A DNA stretch of 64,000 bases, from positions 52,654,519-52,718,518 of the forward strand of contig CM067367.1 of NCBI GenBank assembly GCA_034401795.1, given 5' to 3'. How positions within the stretch are numbered: the stretch's first letter is position 1; every line of letters begins with the position of its first letter. This DNA comes from Chaetoderma sp. LZ-2023a. Its lineage: Eukaryota; Mollusca; Caudofoveata; Chaetodermatida; Chaetodermatidae. Below the pieces are notes generated by a model. The model was given only the letters and a program-made list of their open reading frames with translations, was not told where the DNA came from and made no database searches. Positions 53,830 to 64,000 of this stretch are shown in pieces. Made by a program: the position numbers and the translations under genes.

Positions 53830-55478
53830 CACCTGTGCAAAAGTTAAGCACCACCCTATTGTTACGCACATGCGAGGGTATATTCATGTGCTATGAAGAA
53901 AGCAATAGCATAAACACCCATCCATCTTAGTGCAAGAGGTAATAATGCAACTAGAGGAATGCTGATTATGATGGTGGGGAAACACTGTATGTTTTTGTTT
54001 GAACTTGAAAACGAGGCCTGAATATGGTTACGTTGACACAACTGACAACTATTGCCCTACAGTTGACACACGTGGCTAGATTGTCATTAATGGTGTCTGA
54101 AAACGAAGTTTAACATCTGTGCACGAGTTTGAGACTGTCATTATTAATACCGGGTATATCCACCTTGTGCCTGGATGACGGCCTGGACACGACGTCTCAT
54201 GCTGGTCACCAACCGACTGATACGCCATTGTGGTATTCGTTGCCATTCAAGATGGAGTGCGTCTGTTAATTCATGTAGGTTCTGCACAGAAGGATCCCTC
54301 CTTCTCACCATGTTTCCCAGAATGTCCCAGATATGCTCAATAGGGTTCATGTCAGGGCTCCTTGCTGGCCATGGTAGGGTTTCGATGGCATTCTGGCAGA
54401 GGTATTCATGCACAGCTCTAGCACGATGTGGTCGGGCGTTGTCATCCATGAATATAGGGTGGGTTCCAGGTGCATGATTTACAAAATGAGGGACCACAAC
54501 TCTATCCAGTATGGAATCTTGATATCTTTGTCCATTTAGTGTTCCAGGTACAGTCAACAGATCCAGCTTACAATCAAATGAGATGCACCCCCATATCATA
54601 ACGGAACCTCCATCAAATGGAACTTCTTCCATGATGTTACGTTGGTCGTACGCCGTGCGTCTGGACCTCCATACACGAGTTCGACCATCTGTGGCATGAA
54701 GCAGGAACCGACTTTCATCGGACCAGTGTACCCGTCACCAGGATCTCATGTTCCAGTGTCTTCTTTCGTTGCACCACCTCAGACGCTCCTCTTTGTGGTG
54801 TGCAGTGAGGAGAGGACGTCTGACAGGTCTCCTAGCTTTCATGCCAGCAGCATACAGTCTCCTTTTGACGGTAGACATTGACACTCTATTGCGCGTTTCC
54901 CATTGCTGGCTGAGCACTCTGCTGTTGGTGAATGGAGATCTCCTAACAAGGCGTACTAGGGCTCGATCATCACGGGCAGTAGTCTTCTTCGGTCTTCCAG
55001 ATCTAGGCCTGTCCTTCACCTCGTTAGTTTGCCCATGTTTTGCAATCAAACGACTGATTACAGTATGGTTAATGTTCAGCTGTCTGCCAATCTCTCTGCA
55101 TGACATACCAGTGGTATGCATGCCTATGATTTGCCATTTCACACGATCACTTAACCTTCGTCTTGCCATAGCGGTTCACAATCAAGAGCTAATTCTCTCT
55201 GTACAAATAAACCACGGTCATGAACACAAAATTCCTAATCTTGTCGCCTAAATCTGTATGTAATGTTCTACACCTCAAACTGGACCTTTACATAACTGAA
55301 CACGTGTGCTGTTTCCCGCCACGCACGGACATCAAGCGGCGTGAAGTCATGCATGCATGTGCATTTCGTACTTGGAATTATGTCAGCTAACGCGGGGACA
55401 AAAAGTATGGCAGCCTAGTTGTACCATCATGTTTCTACGTTCTATTGTTTTTGCTGGTGCTTAACTTTTGCACAGGTG
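53830..55478. mobile_element. Tc1-type DNA transposon
   Basis: Inverted ends CACCTGTGCAAAAGTTAAGC at 53830 and the exact complement ending at 55478 (about 26 bp perfect: CACCTG...CCACC approximately), flanked by TA on both sides (TATA at each end). Length about 1.65 kb, normal for Tc1. Carries one transposase on the minus strand. Inserted into repeat copy 3. Confidence 0.95.
54144..55169 (-). pseudogene. Tc1-family transposase, one in-frame stop
   Basis: 1026 nt from ATG 55169 to the stop at 54144, 341 residues as usual for Tc1 but for a single TGA at 54735-54737. The N-terminal paired-like helix-turn-helix (LSDRVKWQIIGMHTTGMSCR, IGRQLNIN, VISRLIAKHG) is followed by the GRPKKT hook and a second helix-turn-helix. 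The DDE catalytic residues are all present: Asp in HWSDESRF (about 54710), Asp in MDDNARPH, Glu in NPIEHIWD, with 34 residues between the last two (DD34E). The transposase cuts and pastes the element at TA sites. The lone stop in an otherwise open frame points to recent activity. Confidence 0.93.
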
Positions 55479-55704
55479 TATAGTAATGAAGGCCCACACA
55501 CCAGGAAGGTTGTGTCAAATTGGCCAGTTACCTTTAGGGCCTCTTAATATATCGAGTTATTGTCTCTTTCTACGATCCTCCAGCCGCAAGGCTTATTAAT
55601 TGTTTGGATTCCCATCGACACGTTATCAGGATCCGGCCCTGGGAAACCATCGGAGGTTTCCGAGCAGTGAAAGATAAAGTGCCGATCTACAGACACATCC
55701 CCCT

Positions 55705-55718
55705 GTGTCTTCGGACAC
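55705..55718 (+). ncRNA. Conserved TTCG-loop hairpin, repeat copy 3, with compensatory change
   Basis: GTGTCTTCGGACAC. Compared with GTATCTTCGGATAC in copies 1 and 2, the middle pair has changed from A-T to G-C on both sides, keeping the stem. Confidence 0.6.
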
Positions 55719-56819
55719 TAGTTAGGTAGATACCCCTGCCAAAGTAGGAAGCACTGGGAAATAATAATATTAATTAATATGTTGTAATACGAGCCTGCAG
55801 TGCATCTCTGGGCATCATGGAACTTAACCCTAATGACAGGTCAAATGTTAACTCCGTAGCACGCGGTGACGGACGAGATGCGGATCGCCATCCAACTCGT
55901 TGTAGTGTCTGGTTGAGGTCTTAGATCCCACCACGCCCTCACGGGAAGGACGCTAGCGGTGGATATCCGTCTCTCCGCCCCCACCATAAATGACATGATG
56001 CTTTCTAATAATTGCTTATGTGAACTGTGAAACTTGTCCTGGTGATGTTATATGTGGTTGCGAGGCAGGGTGACCGGATCGTTATTTGAGTCGGGAGCCT
56101 TGCTTCGTAACATGTACGCATGCTATCTTTCGGAGGTAGATGCTATGTGGGGCAACTTACGGGAAGCCAAGCATCTTCACCCATTGGATAAACACATCTA
56201 AAGTTAGGTAGGAATCCCTGCCACTTGCGGCCAAAGCTTGTCTTCGTTACTAACAAACTAAGTGGTAGGTTAGGATGTAGCAGAAGGCCCGCATAAATAA
56301 AGCGGCAACTACCAATGCAGTAACTTTGGACCTACATAAGACGGTGACCTGGGAATTCTTCGGAAATCGCTTGTTCCGTCTTCACGTAAACCAGTGTGCA
56401 TCACCTTAACTGTAGCGTCACTAGGATTTTCAGCACTTAGCATTTTCTGTTTGAACAAAAGAGTGGCCTGTTTTTCCAGCTCTTTTCCTCCGCTTCGGCG
56501 TTGAAGGCATTTTCCTGTGACGGAGGCCCGTGCGAGGCACTTTCCTCTCGGAACAACAACATTTTCTTGTGTTAGGGGTATATTAGTTTATATTAAGCTA
56601 TCTAGTGACTTCGTTGCGATGCTCTCTTACGGGGATACCTCTGCGGATTCAAGGATCTGTGTGGTACCTCTGGCGAAACCACGTGGAAAGGACATCGGAT
56701 GGCTCTATGTTGTGTATTATTGTGCTCATAACTGTCAAATGAATAGAATTGTTTGTATAGTATTTATTAAATCTGTGACTGTTTAATTATTAACATCTTG
56801 TTCATTACTCTAAATTAGA

Positions 56820-57062
56820 ATGGACCGACACACCGGTGACACAAACAGCAGGGACAACGCTGTGTGGTTCAATCTCGGCCGTAATGGTTGCACTGCCCCA
56901 CTGGAAGAGGTGTGTTCCACCGGCTCTAGAGGCCGGTCTTTGTACTTTCCGGAGAGACGCGATACGGGATCCACAACCCCGAGAACCGCGGCTAACCAGC
57001 ACTCCGATAGGACGGATCAGCGCATATCCCCGCCCCCCCCCCCCCACACGAGCTATAATTAA
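56820..57062 (+). CDS. Short ORF MDRHTGDTN, repeat copy 3
   Basis: 80 codons, starting MDRHTGDTNSRDNAVWFN. Later residues GCTAPLEEVCSTGSRGRSLY parallel copy 1 (GRTAPPERCGSTGLRSQFLF). Its end runs through a poly-C stretch that differs between copies and is less certain. Function unknown. Confidence 0.45.
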   Translation: MDRHTGDTNSRDNAVWFNLGRNGCTAPLEEVCSTGSRGRSLYFPERRDTGSTTPRTAANQHSDRTDQRISPPPPPHTSYN

Positions 57063-57102
57063 TATATATATCCCCCCCCCCCCGCCCCACGAGCTATAAT
57101 TA

Positions 57103-57202
<100 letters not shown>

Positions 57203-57370
57203 GATTTACATCCCGGCAGACACTGGTACCGTAGTCCTCGAAAATTCTCTAAAAACAGATAGTGGATATTTACAAGCAGTAAATATAATCACGCATATAT
57301 GTGCTTGTGTCTAGAATTGCCCATAGGCGCGGCCATTTTGCGCAAGGGATTGTGGTCTCCAACCGCTAAC

Positions 57371-57402
<32 letters not shown>
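57371..57402. repeat. (GA)n microsatellite
   Basis: About 16 GA units. Confidence 0.95.
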
Positions 57403-57407
<5 letters not shown>

Positions 57408-57945
57408 CGCGGGTCTTTATTTTTAGATTGTAACCATAGATCTAGGATATATATTGGCTAGATCGCTCATTCGCATACGCTCACTATGGGGGCTGGCGGA
57501 CTGACTGACTGCCATCTGACGTAGACGATTAGCTGTGTATATAGCCTTCAAAAGTAAGTAAATCTTTTATTGGTAATTGGAGTAGAAATTCTGCTTAAAT
57601 AGCATGCAAAATACGGAATTACAAAACTACGGTAAAGAAGGAAATTGGGGAAATACGGTAATATGGAGAGACGTTAGGAATTACAGAAATGTGTTAAAAC
57701 CTAACTCATACATTGCTGAAATTCCACATATTTCTGTACATATAAATATATGATAACTTCTATTCATTTTGGAAACTGCTGCCGTAAGCTGTTCCTGCAC
57801 ACGTGTAGACAACCTTCAGCATTATTGCTAACATAATCTACACAAATCTTTCTTGTACTGGCCGTGAAACAACTAGGCCTTTGAAACCAGCAAGATAATG
57901 GTTAAAGCGAGTTTTTCAGTATCTCAGTTTCCTCGAAACCTGACA
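57403..57945. other. No gene seen
   Basis: AT-rich, no recognisable frame or repeat other than short duplications. Confidence 0.5.
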
Positions 57946-57949
57946 GAGG

Positions 57950-58170
57950 TATAGAAGACCTCAAAAATAAATTAACACGTTTTCAAAACAAGGTAGAATT
58001 TATCTTTTTCTTTGTTAATATAGTAAATTATATACATGTATGAGCTGTACTGTAAAACGGCCGAATCGATGATATAGAACATCTATAAAATAAAATAACA
58101 TGTTTGCAAAACAAGACAGAATTTCTGTTTTTGTTTTGTGGGTATATTAACTTATTTATGAGCTGTAAAA
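57950..58170. repeat. Two diverged tandem units of about 115 bp
   Basis: Shared: ACAAGGTAGAATTT or ACAAGACAGAATTT, TTTTTGTTTTGTG-like, and TATGAGCTGTA-TGTAAAACG. Confidence 0.65.
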
Positions 58171-58251
58171 CGTAGCCTAAGCGTTCGAATCACTGGTAAT
58201 AAGTGAGCACATATTTTAGCAAGAGCGGTCAAATATTGTAGGTAAGCTGAT

Positions 58252-58338
58252 AAATATTTTGAAACTAAGTTGAGTGGATGCTGTTGCTGCTTACGGCAGC
58301 AACAGCAACCAGTCAAATTAGTTTCTAAATATTAAACA
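58252..58338. repeat. Hairpin repeat palindrome
   Basis: AAATATTTTGAAACTAAGTT and its complement enclose GCTGTTGCTGC-TTACG-GCAGCAACAGC, a perfect inner stem. Confidence 0.8.
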
Positions 58339-58429
58339 GCATGTTTATTAAATGGCAAAAACATACAATTCTTACATGTTGGACTATTAAGAGTTAAAGA
58401 CTGGTTAAATACAAGCATTTATGACGTAA

Positions 58430-58775
58430 TGGTTATGATGTTAGCATGCATGTCACTTAGTTGGTTATGACGTCATATGACATTTTATAATCGATTGATA
58501 AACTTGGAAATGTCCATTGAACATTGACTATGCGTTGTTGTAAGAATTGCATGTCTACTATATAATACATATTCTGTTGAATAATTTGAAACTAATCTGA
58601 CTGGGCGCTGTTGCTGCCATAGGCAGCTACAGCACCCAGTTAAATTAGTTTCAAAATATTCAACGGGTTACCTGTATAGATTTCAGGAAATTGATAGTTA
58701 TGGCATCCATGGATCGATCGATCCCAACACTGCGGAGTGTGGGTGGAGCTTAGCTAGATGTGGGCGGGGCATAGC
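58430..58775 (+). repeat. Dispersed hairpin repeat, full-length copy
   Basis: Closely matches 2630-3000: TATGCGTTGTTGTAAGAATT, palindrome 58576-58664, CAGGAAATTGATAGTTATGG, GATCGATCGATCCCAACAC, GTGGAGCTTAGCTAGATGTG. Confidence 0.82.
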
Positions 58776-58975
58776 TAAAACTGGAAAGGTCCATTGCCTA
58801 TAGGCGCTGCCATTTTGCGCAAGGGATTGTGAGCAATGTCAAGTTGCATGCCAGGAGGGGACAGTTTTTGATAATTTACCACTGGAATGACTCTCGAGAC
58901 AGTCATTCCAGATTCCAGTGACAAATCTGCAAAAAATAGCCTTCTCTTGGCCTGTAAATGGACATTCAATGTCTA
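58776..58975. repeat. Decayed relative of the piggyBac-like MITE
   Basis: ATAATTTACCACTGGAATGA, CAGTCATTCCAGATTCCAGT and TTCTCTTGGCCTGTAAATGG match the 14448-14675 MITE. No intact TTAA-flanked ends. Confidence 0.6.
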
Positions 58976-59339
58976 AATATTTTAACAATACCAAATTTAG
59001 ACAGTAAATGTTTAATATATTATGACGACAATACCAGGTACTGTGTCTGGTTTTTCCCCTTATGTATTATAACATAAAACACTAGGCTGAACATTCGAGA
59101 TAGTCCATACATTTCCATTGTTATTATGTCTTGCAGAGCGTCGGGGAAATGATTTTAATATCGTGGACACATTTTACTAGTCACGATATGTGTGGTAAAT
59201 TTTCAATGTAAAACATGTATAATATGTAGAGCATGAAAAAGTAGACAAAATTCGCTAAAAATAATGTATGTATGACTTTCCTTAGTAATTTATTGTCCTT
59301 AATCCTTCACTGGGAAAAGATCTATGCATGCAATTATTT

Positions 59340-62100
59340 AGCACTATGGATAGATAACTGATGTTCTGAATTCCCAGTCAAAATGGCTGTCAATAACATT
59401 TTAGCAGGTGGTTTAGATACAGAAATCAACAGAAAAGGTATGAATGTGCTAAGTTAGTAATGCCTGCAATGTGTTCAGTCCAAACAATTCCACCCATATG
59501 GTTAGATATTTATTTGAATATGCTAATGAAGTATTGAGTTAAAAATGTTTTCCATGAAGTAATCTAATTCGTTGTACACAATTTCATATTCATCTGATTC
59601 ATGCTTTTCAGTGCCCTACTGTCTGTAATATATTCGGCCCCAGTATTTCAGACACAGAATATTGCCAATTCAAAAGAAATTCTACAGCGAAGTAATTTGT
59701 CAGATCCACGGTTTTCAGTAAGCTACTGTCTGCAATAGATTCTGTCCCAGAATTCCACTGATGTGTTTAGATAGGTATATAAATGCATTTTTAAAATGTC
59801 GAGTTTAAAAATAGTCTACCATACAGTAATCTCGCAATATGTAATTTAATTGCGTCCAACAGTTATCAGATGTCAATAATTTACTATTTTAATTACCAAT
59901 ATCTGCATAATCTGTTTTCACTCTGCTTTCAAACATATTTACATATAAAACTCTTTATAGTGTTGTACAGAATATTGCACGATTCTACCACCAAGTAATT
60001 TCATAGTATGTAGTTATATAATCGACATATGCCACGGTTGTAAGATAGTTGGTTCACATTCATCACATTTACCACATTCCGATAGCTGTTGATATGTCCT
60101 GGCATATTGTATGTAATAGCTTCGACCCCAAAATGACAGCCATATGTTTACATATGTATATGAATACGTTAATGAAGTATTGAGTTTAAAAGATTTATAC
60201 CATGAAGTAATTTCTTAGTACACAATTTAATCTAAAAGCTCCGAAGGCAGCTCTAGACAAATTCGATGCCTGCCATCGCAAACACCTATGCACCATCCCT
60301 GGCCACCGATGGCCAGACAGCATAATTTCCACAGATGCACTATGAAAGATGTGGAATACGTCACCGCTGTCTGTAAAAGTCACCCAGCAAAGATGGTCCA
60401 TGTTGGCCATGTGCTAAGGAAGCCAAAAGATATATGTGCACAGAGAGCCTTCGAATTCGCCCTACTCGGAGCCAGCAAATACAAAGCCAAGAGATGACGC
60501 TACTGCATAAATCTGCTAAGCGTGCTATGAGGCGACCTCAAGAAAGCAGGACTTGGTACCCCCAAGTCAAAAATGGACTTGAGGAAGCTAAGGACTTCGG
60601 CTGAGGACAAGACACATTGAGTAAAAGCGAAGAAGAACTGATTGCAGCTGTAGGATGTTTCTGCTACTACAGCCACAGAATACAGTAATCATACATAATA
60701 GATTGTGTGTGAAATCACACCGATCTGTGCTGGACCCAAAATATTAATATATGTATACATTGCATTACAAATAGATGTGCGGAAAGCCACCATGGTCTAT
60801 ATTGTACCAATAGTATTCTATTACAAGTCAATTATGTGTGGAATCACATCAGTCTATATTATACCACATACAATGCTACAGGTATATAGTATCACTATTA
60901 GGCAGTGGGCCGAACAACACCAGTCTCTTCGTTTGACCAGACTAAAACCTACCCTAACTTGCACTACATACACTATGAAGAATTATGACTGTATATAATA
61001 CGACCCATATCTTTACCTTTCGGAAGCGCTATGACCCATCTGTTTAAAAAGCAATCTAACTAAAAAGTATAATTCAGCCAAAATTTCCTCTCAGCTGTAA
61101 ACAATATGATATCATATCATTGCTAGCTATATTCATAATTAAATCAAATTCTACAATGAAATAGTACCATAGTCCGCAATTCCATACAAAAAAATTGGCT
61201 TAAATTATGACAGATCAGTGATTTTCAGTACTATACTGTCTGCAATAGGTTAGGCCCCTATTCGGTTCTAAATTCATACATATGGTCAGATCGGTATATG
61301 AATACGCTAATAAAGTAATAAGCTTAAAATTGGCTACCATGAAGTAATTTCATAGCACACAATTCCATGGCAAAAATTTGCACAAGTTTTGGCAGATCCA
61401 CGGTTTTCGGTAGCCTACTGTCTGTAATAGGTTCGTCCCCAAAATGTCAGATAGATATAAGAATAAGCTAATAAAATATTGATTTTTAAAAATTCCACCA
61501 TAAAATAATTTTATAATACACAACTTAGTAATGACCAAAAGTTGTCAGATGCTAATAATTTACGTACCGATATCTATGTACTCTGTTTGTAACCACTTTT
61601 CAAACATCTAGCCATACAGAACTCAATATCTATTATTATATGCTAGTGCTGTACGAAATATTGCATGATTCTAATATCAAATAATATCATAATTCCCAAG
61701 TATGTCCATGGGGTTAATTATTCGCAATATGTCCCCATTGAAAGATAGTTGGTTCACATTAGCCACAATCGGATAGATGTCAGTATGTCCTGGCATAGTG
61801 GTTGTAATAGGTTGGTCTCCAGAATTTGACCCATATGTTTAGCTAGATATATACGAATGCGCTATGAAAGTATAGAATTTTAACAATTTCTACAATGGAG
61901 TAATTTCGAAACATGCAATTTAGTCACAACTTACAGTTTTAAAACGGTAACAATTTACTATATATTCTGTATCAGAATCTCTGTAGTCGGTTTATAACCA
62001 GGCTTTCGAACATAATATCATCTAGAACTCACTAGATATTGCACGATTCTATTATCAAATTTTTCTTGTAATAATGTGAAAATCTTTCTATATATCCTAT
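59340..62100. repeat. Old, diverged tandem array
   Basis: The string ACTGTCTGTAATAGGTTCG and variants recurs at about 59620, 59720, 60110, 61225, 61410 and 61795, each followed by a C-rich word, CATATGTTTA-like text, GAATACGCTAATAAAGTA-like text and ACCATGAAGTAATTT. Blocks at 59700-60235 and 61380-61910 share a longer order (CCACGGTTTTC, AGATAGTTGGTTCACATT, GTCCTGGCATA). A LINE fragment interrupts the array. Confidence 0.7.
60236..60640 (+). pseudogene. C-terminal relic of a LINE reverse transcriptase ORF
   Basis: The plus strand reads LDKFDACHRKHLCTIPGHRW then PDSII, followed in a shifted frame by VHVGHVLRKPKD, AQRAFEFALLG, and DLKKAGLGTPKSKMDLRKLR. This is the conserved post-RT end of non-LTR retrotransposon proteins (FH.R.LR.ILGI.W.D, GHVLR.P.D.PA). 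Stops and one or more shifts are present. It is inserted in the tandem array. Confidence 0.75.
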
Positions 62101-62498
62101 AAGTTAGCTCTGGATAGAATCTGAATCATCAAACAAAACCCCCAGAATTTACACATATCGTCAACAAGATGGATGGAAAGATGGCCGGATGGCCCCAAAA
62201 TTTGATCGGCTTCCTCCAATAGTCCATAGCTAATCCTATCCAAGGCTGATATCATTACAGGCATCTTAAACATATGCCACTACCAAGAAACTATCATTAT
62301 CACCAATCAGCACCACATGGCACAGGTAAGAAACTGTAAATGATAGTGAGAACCAATGTAACATTGAATCTTAATATAACAAGATAAACACACTTCAGTC
62401 TGTCCTGCAAATATGTTGTCAATGTATCGTATTGTCTAATGGCTATGTCTTTATGGACTTTAACTCGAATCCCATGTCTTCTTATTGTGTATAGTGAC

Positions 62499-62600
62499 CA
62501 GGGTTGGCTTGATTTAAATCAATTGATTTATATCATGATTTAAATCATGATTTAAATCATGATTTAAATCACTCGATTTTTATCGAAAAAATCGTGATTT
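62499..62600 (+). mobile_element. One end of a hAT-like element with GATTTAAATCAT repeats
   Basis: CAGGGTTGGCTTGATTTAAA is typical of the terminal repeat of a widespread hAT group. It is followed by four near-tandem copies of the self-complementary 12-mer ATGATTTAAATC. No matching right end is found in the window, so the element is truncated or ends beyond 64000. Confidence 0.5.
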
Positions 62601-63260
62601 AAATCAGTTTTGCAAAAATAGAGGAATTTTCAAGTAATTAATACAATTAACAGTAATTTTGTTAAATTAAAGTAACATAATTATTTTACTGCTTCCATGG
62701 CACTTGAACATCAACACAAAATAGAATTATACACTTAATTGCTCATATTTGTCATCAGCAAGACTAGACCCAGTGCACGAGTCCACATCTACAATCTACA
62801 TACTTGAGGTTCATGTACACAGTACATCACACATGTGTACAAAGTATGATCATTAAGTATGTGTAAGCTGTAAAGAAGAGGAGAATTCCATGTGCGTACA
62901 TGTCACTACATGACCATTAAAGCAATAGTGTACATGAAAAGTCATGTATGGGCCAGTATGGCTATTACTATTAGTCTAATTCCAAAAGCACACTCTTTTA
63001 AAGCAAGACACTGTCTCTTTTTTCAGCTATGACATGCGTCTGGAGTCACTCTGGAGTGTCATTGAGTGTCTCGATTACTATTGGCTAGTGCTTATCAAGT
63101 TGGACTTTTGGGCTCCATTTTATTTAACACTAAAACAATAAAGATTGAAATGTTATTAAATTAAGTAGTTTACTACAACTTCAAAAATCAAAATCAGTAA
63201 TTGCTGAAACTGGCAAGAAACTATATACATTGTAACACGTAAACACATCATTACATTACA
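62601..63260. other. No gene seen; possibly hAT interior
   Basis: AT-rich, no transposase motif recognised. Confidence 0.4.
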
Positions 63261-63264
63261 TTAA

Positions 63265-63514
63265 CCCTTAGCACACTGATGTAGGAGTTTTAATTTTTCA
63301 AAATAAACATAACCCCTAGCACTCTGGAGCATGATAATTTAAATTTTCAAATTAAATTTAAAGATAAACTGGTGTACAATTTGCAACAATTTTTGTGGAC
63401 GATGCTGCTGTCTGTGACAGCACCATCTTCCACAAAATTTGTTGAAAAACGTACACCAGTTTATCTTTAAACTTAATTTGAAATTTAAAAATTTCGACAT
63501 CAGTGTGCTAAGGG
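63265..63514. mobile_element. piggyBac-like MITE
   Basis: 250 bp, beginning CCCTTAGCACACTGATGT and ending with the exact complement, flanked by TTAA (63261-63264 and 63515-63518). Inside is a long palindrome with AAAGATAAACTGGTGTACA arms (about 63351-63480). Confidence 0.85.
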
Positions 63515-63518
63515 TTAA

Positions 63519-63635
63519 AGATAAACTGGTGTACATTTTTCAACAAATTTGGTGGATGATAGAGCTGTCGCAGACAGCAACATCGTCCACCAAAATTGTT
63601 GAAAAATGTACACCAGTTTATCAATTTTAATTTGA
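63519..63635. repeat. Second hairpin related to the MITE core
   Basis: AGATAAACTGGTGTACATTT directly after TTAA, with the complement ending near 63632. It shares its stem sequence with the MITE next to it and is probably a nested or partial copy. Confidence 0.75.
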
Positions 63636-63923
63636 GCATATTTTTAAAGACAGAAGTTAACAAGGTTGATAGACTTAGACAATGATGACTTTTGCATACC
63701 TTCATAGATTTTGTGCATCTAATTAGGGCTAATTCGTTAGATTTATGCATTGCATCATTTCTGTCCTATTGCTACTCACTGTATCTGTGATGCAATTGTG
63801 AACAAAATTGAAAAATCGTTGCTAATATGACGTAATATATAAATTTTGAACTCTATATATTATTAGTTCAAACAGTGATAATTAAAGAATAGACATCCCA
63901 TCATTCGTAACATAATAAACATA

Positions 63924-64000
63924 TTGAATATTTTGAAAGCAATTTCACTGAAAACCGTTGCTGACTTAGGCAGCAACGGCTTCCAGTGAAATTGCTTTCA
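63924..64000. repeat. Hairpin repeat palindrome, cut by window end
   Basis: TTGAATATTTTGAAAGCAAT, then CCGTTGCTGACTTAGGCAGC and the return arm GTGAAATTGCTTTCA. Confidence 0.75.

Larger units (their letters stand above)
52918..57062 (+). mobile_element. Unclassified long repeat, copy 3, split by a Tc1 transposon
   Basis: Begins GCACGGATCGACCGGACGGG with CCCAGCTAAGCTGGG, matching the start of copy 1. It then has CACTGAGGTCGCTG (about 53677), the TTCG hairpin (55705-55718), CGCCCTCACGGGAAGG (about 55936), GCAGAAGGCCCGCATAAATA (about 56280), and the ORF at 56820, ending near ACGAGCTATAATTAA. Without the 1.65-kb Tc1 insert its spacing agrees with copies 1 and 2. Confidence 0.68.

Noticed and set aside
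54175..55251. Plus-strand open frames opposite the Tc1 transposase
   Set aside because: They are antisense shadows; the minus strand carries helix-turn-helix and DDE motifs.

Overview
The window is animal nuclear DNA, most likely from a marine invertebrate; I cannot name the species. The evidence is one interrupted gene with GT-AG introns, very long TA, GA, TAC and CA/CG microsatellites, and many kinds of DNA transposon and repeat. Only one conventional protein-coding gene is visible. Most of the rest is mobile-element sequence at different stages of decay.

Bases 1-17.9 kb carry, on the minus strand, a four-exon gene for a D-2-hydroxyacid dehydrogenase (glyoxylate/hydroxypyruvate or 2-ketogluconate reductase-like). 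Exons are 17477-17867, 8660-8831, 7606-7841 and 1881-2131, giving 1050 nt in perfect phase (349 residues plus stop). A second, diverged first coding exon (12318-12693) lies inside intron 1 and has the same splice phase. A third, broken copy of that exon's end lies at about 6851-6900. The introns hold a Harbinger-type element with a MADF exon (3397-4567, TAA target duplication), a second inverted-repeat element (9160-11947), a piggyBac-like MITE (14448-14675), copies of a hairpin repeat, and microsatellites.

Bases 18691-32485 are a complete-ended but decayed Polinton/Maverick (adintovirus-like) element. It starts AG, ends CT, has terminal inverted repeats of about 530-690 bp and is flanked by a perfect 6-bp duplication, CACAAT. 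Inside are a frameshifted protein-primed family B DNA polymerase (minus strand), the C-terminal part of an A32-like packaging ATPase (plus strand) and an unrecognised minus-strand gene with a possible PC4-like segment. I see no integrase, protease or capsid gene. A 500-base assembly gap lies at 32920-33419.

Bases 32.5-38.4 kb hold broken copies of a multi-copy invertebrate protein family (HALE..NRSMKVTG motif) on both strands; a third relic is at 1-1030. Bases 38.5-45.2 kb hold mostly noncoding repeats, including two inverted-repeat elements.

Bases 45.3-57.1 kb contain three homologous copies of a long repeat that I cannot assign to a known class. Each copy has a conserved TTCG-loop hairpin (with a compensatory base-pair change in one copy) and a short ORF near its 3' end that differs largely at synonymous sites. 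The third copy is split by a nearly intact Tc1-type DD34E transposon (53830-55478) whose transposase has a single in-frame stop. Bases 57.2-64 kb hold hairpin repeats, a diverged tandem array, a LINE fragment, one end of a hAT-like element and a second piggyBac-like MITE.
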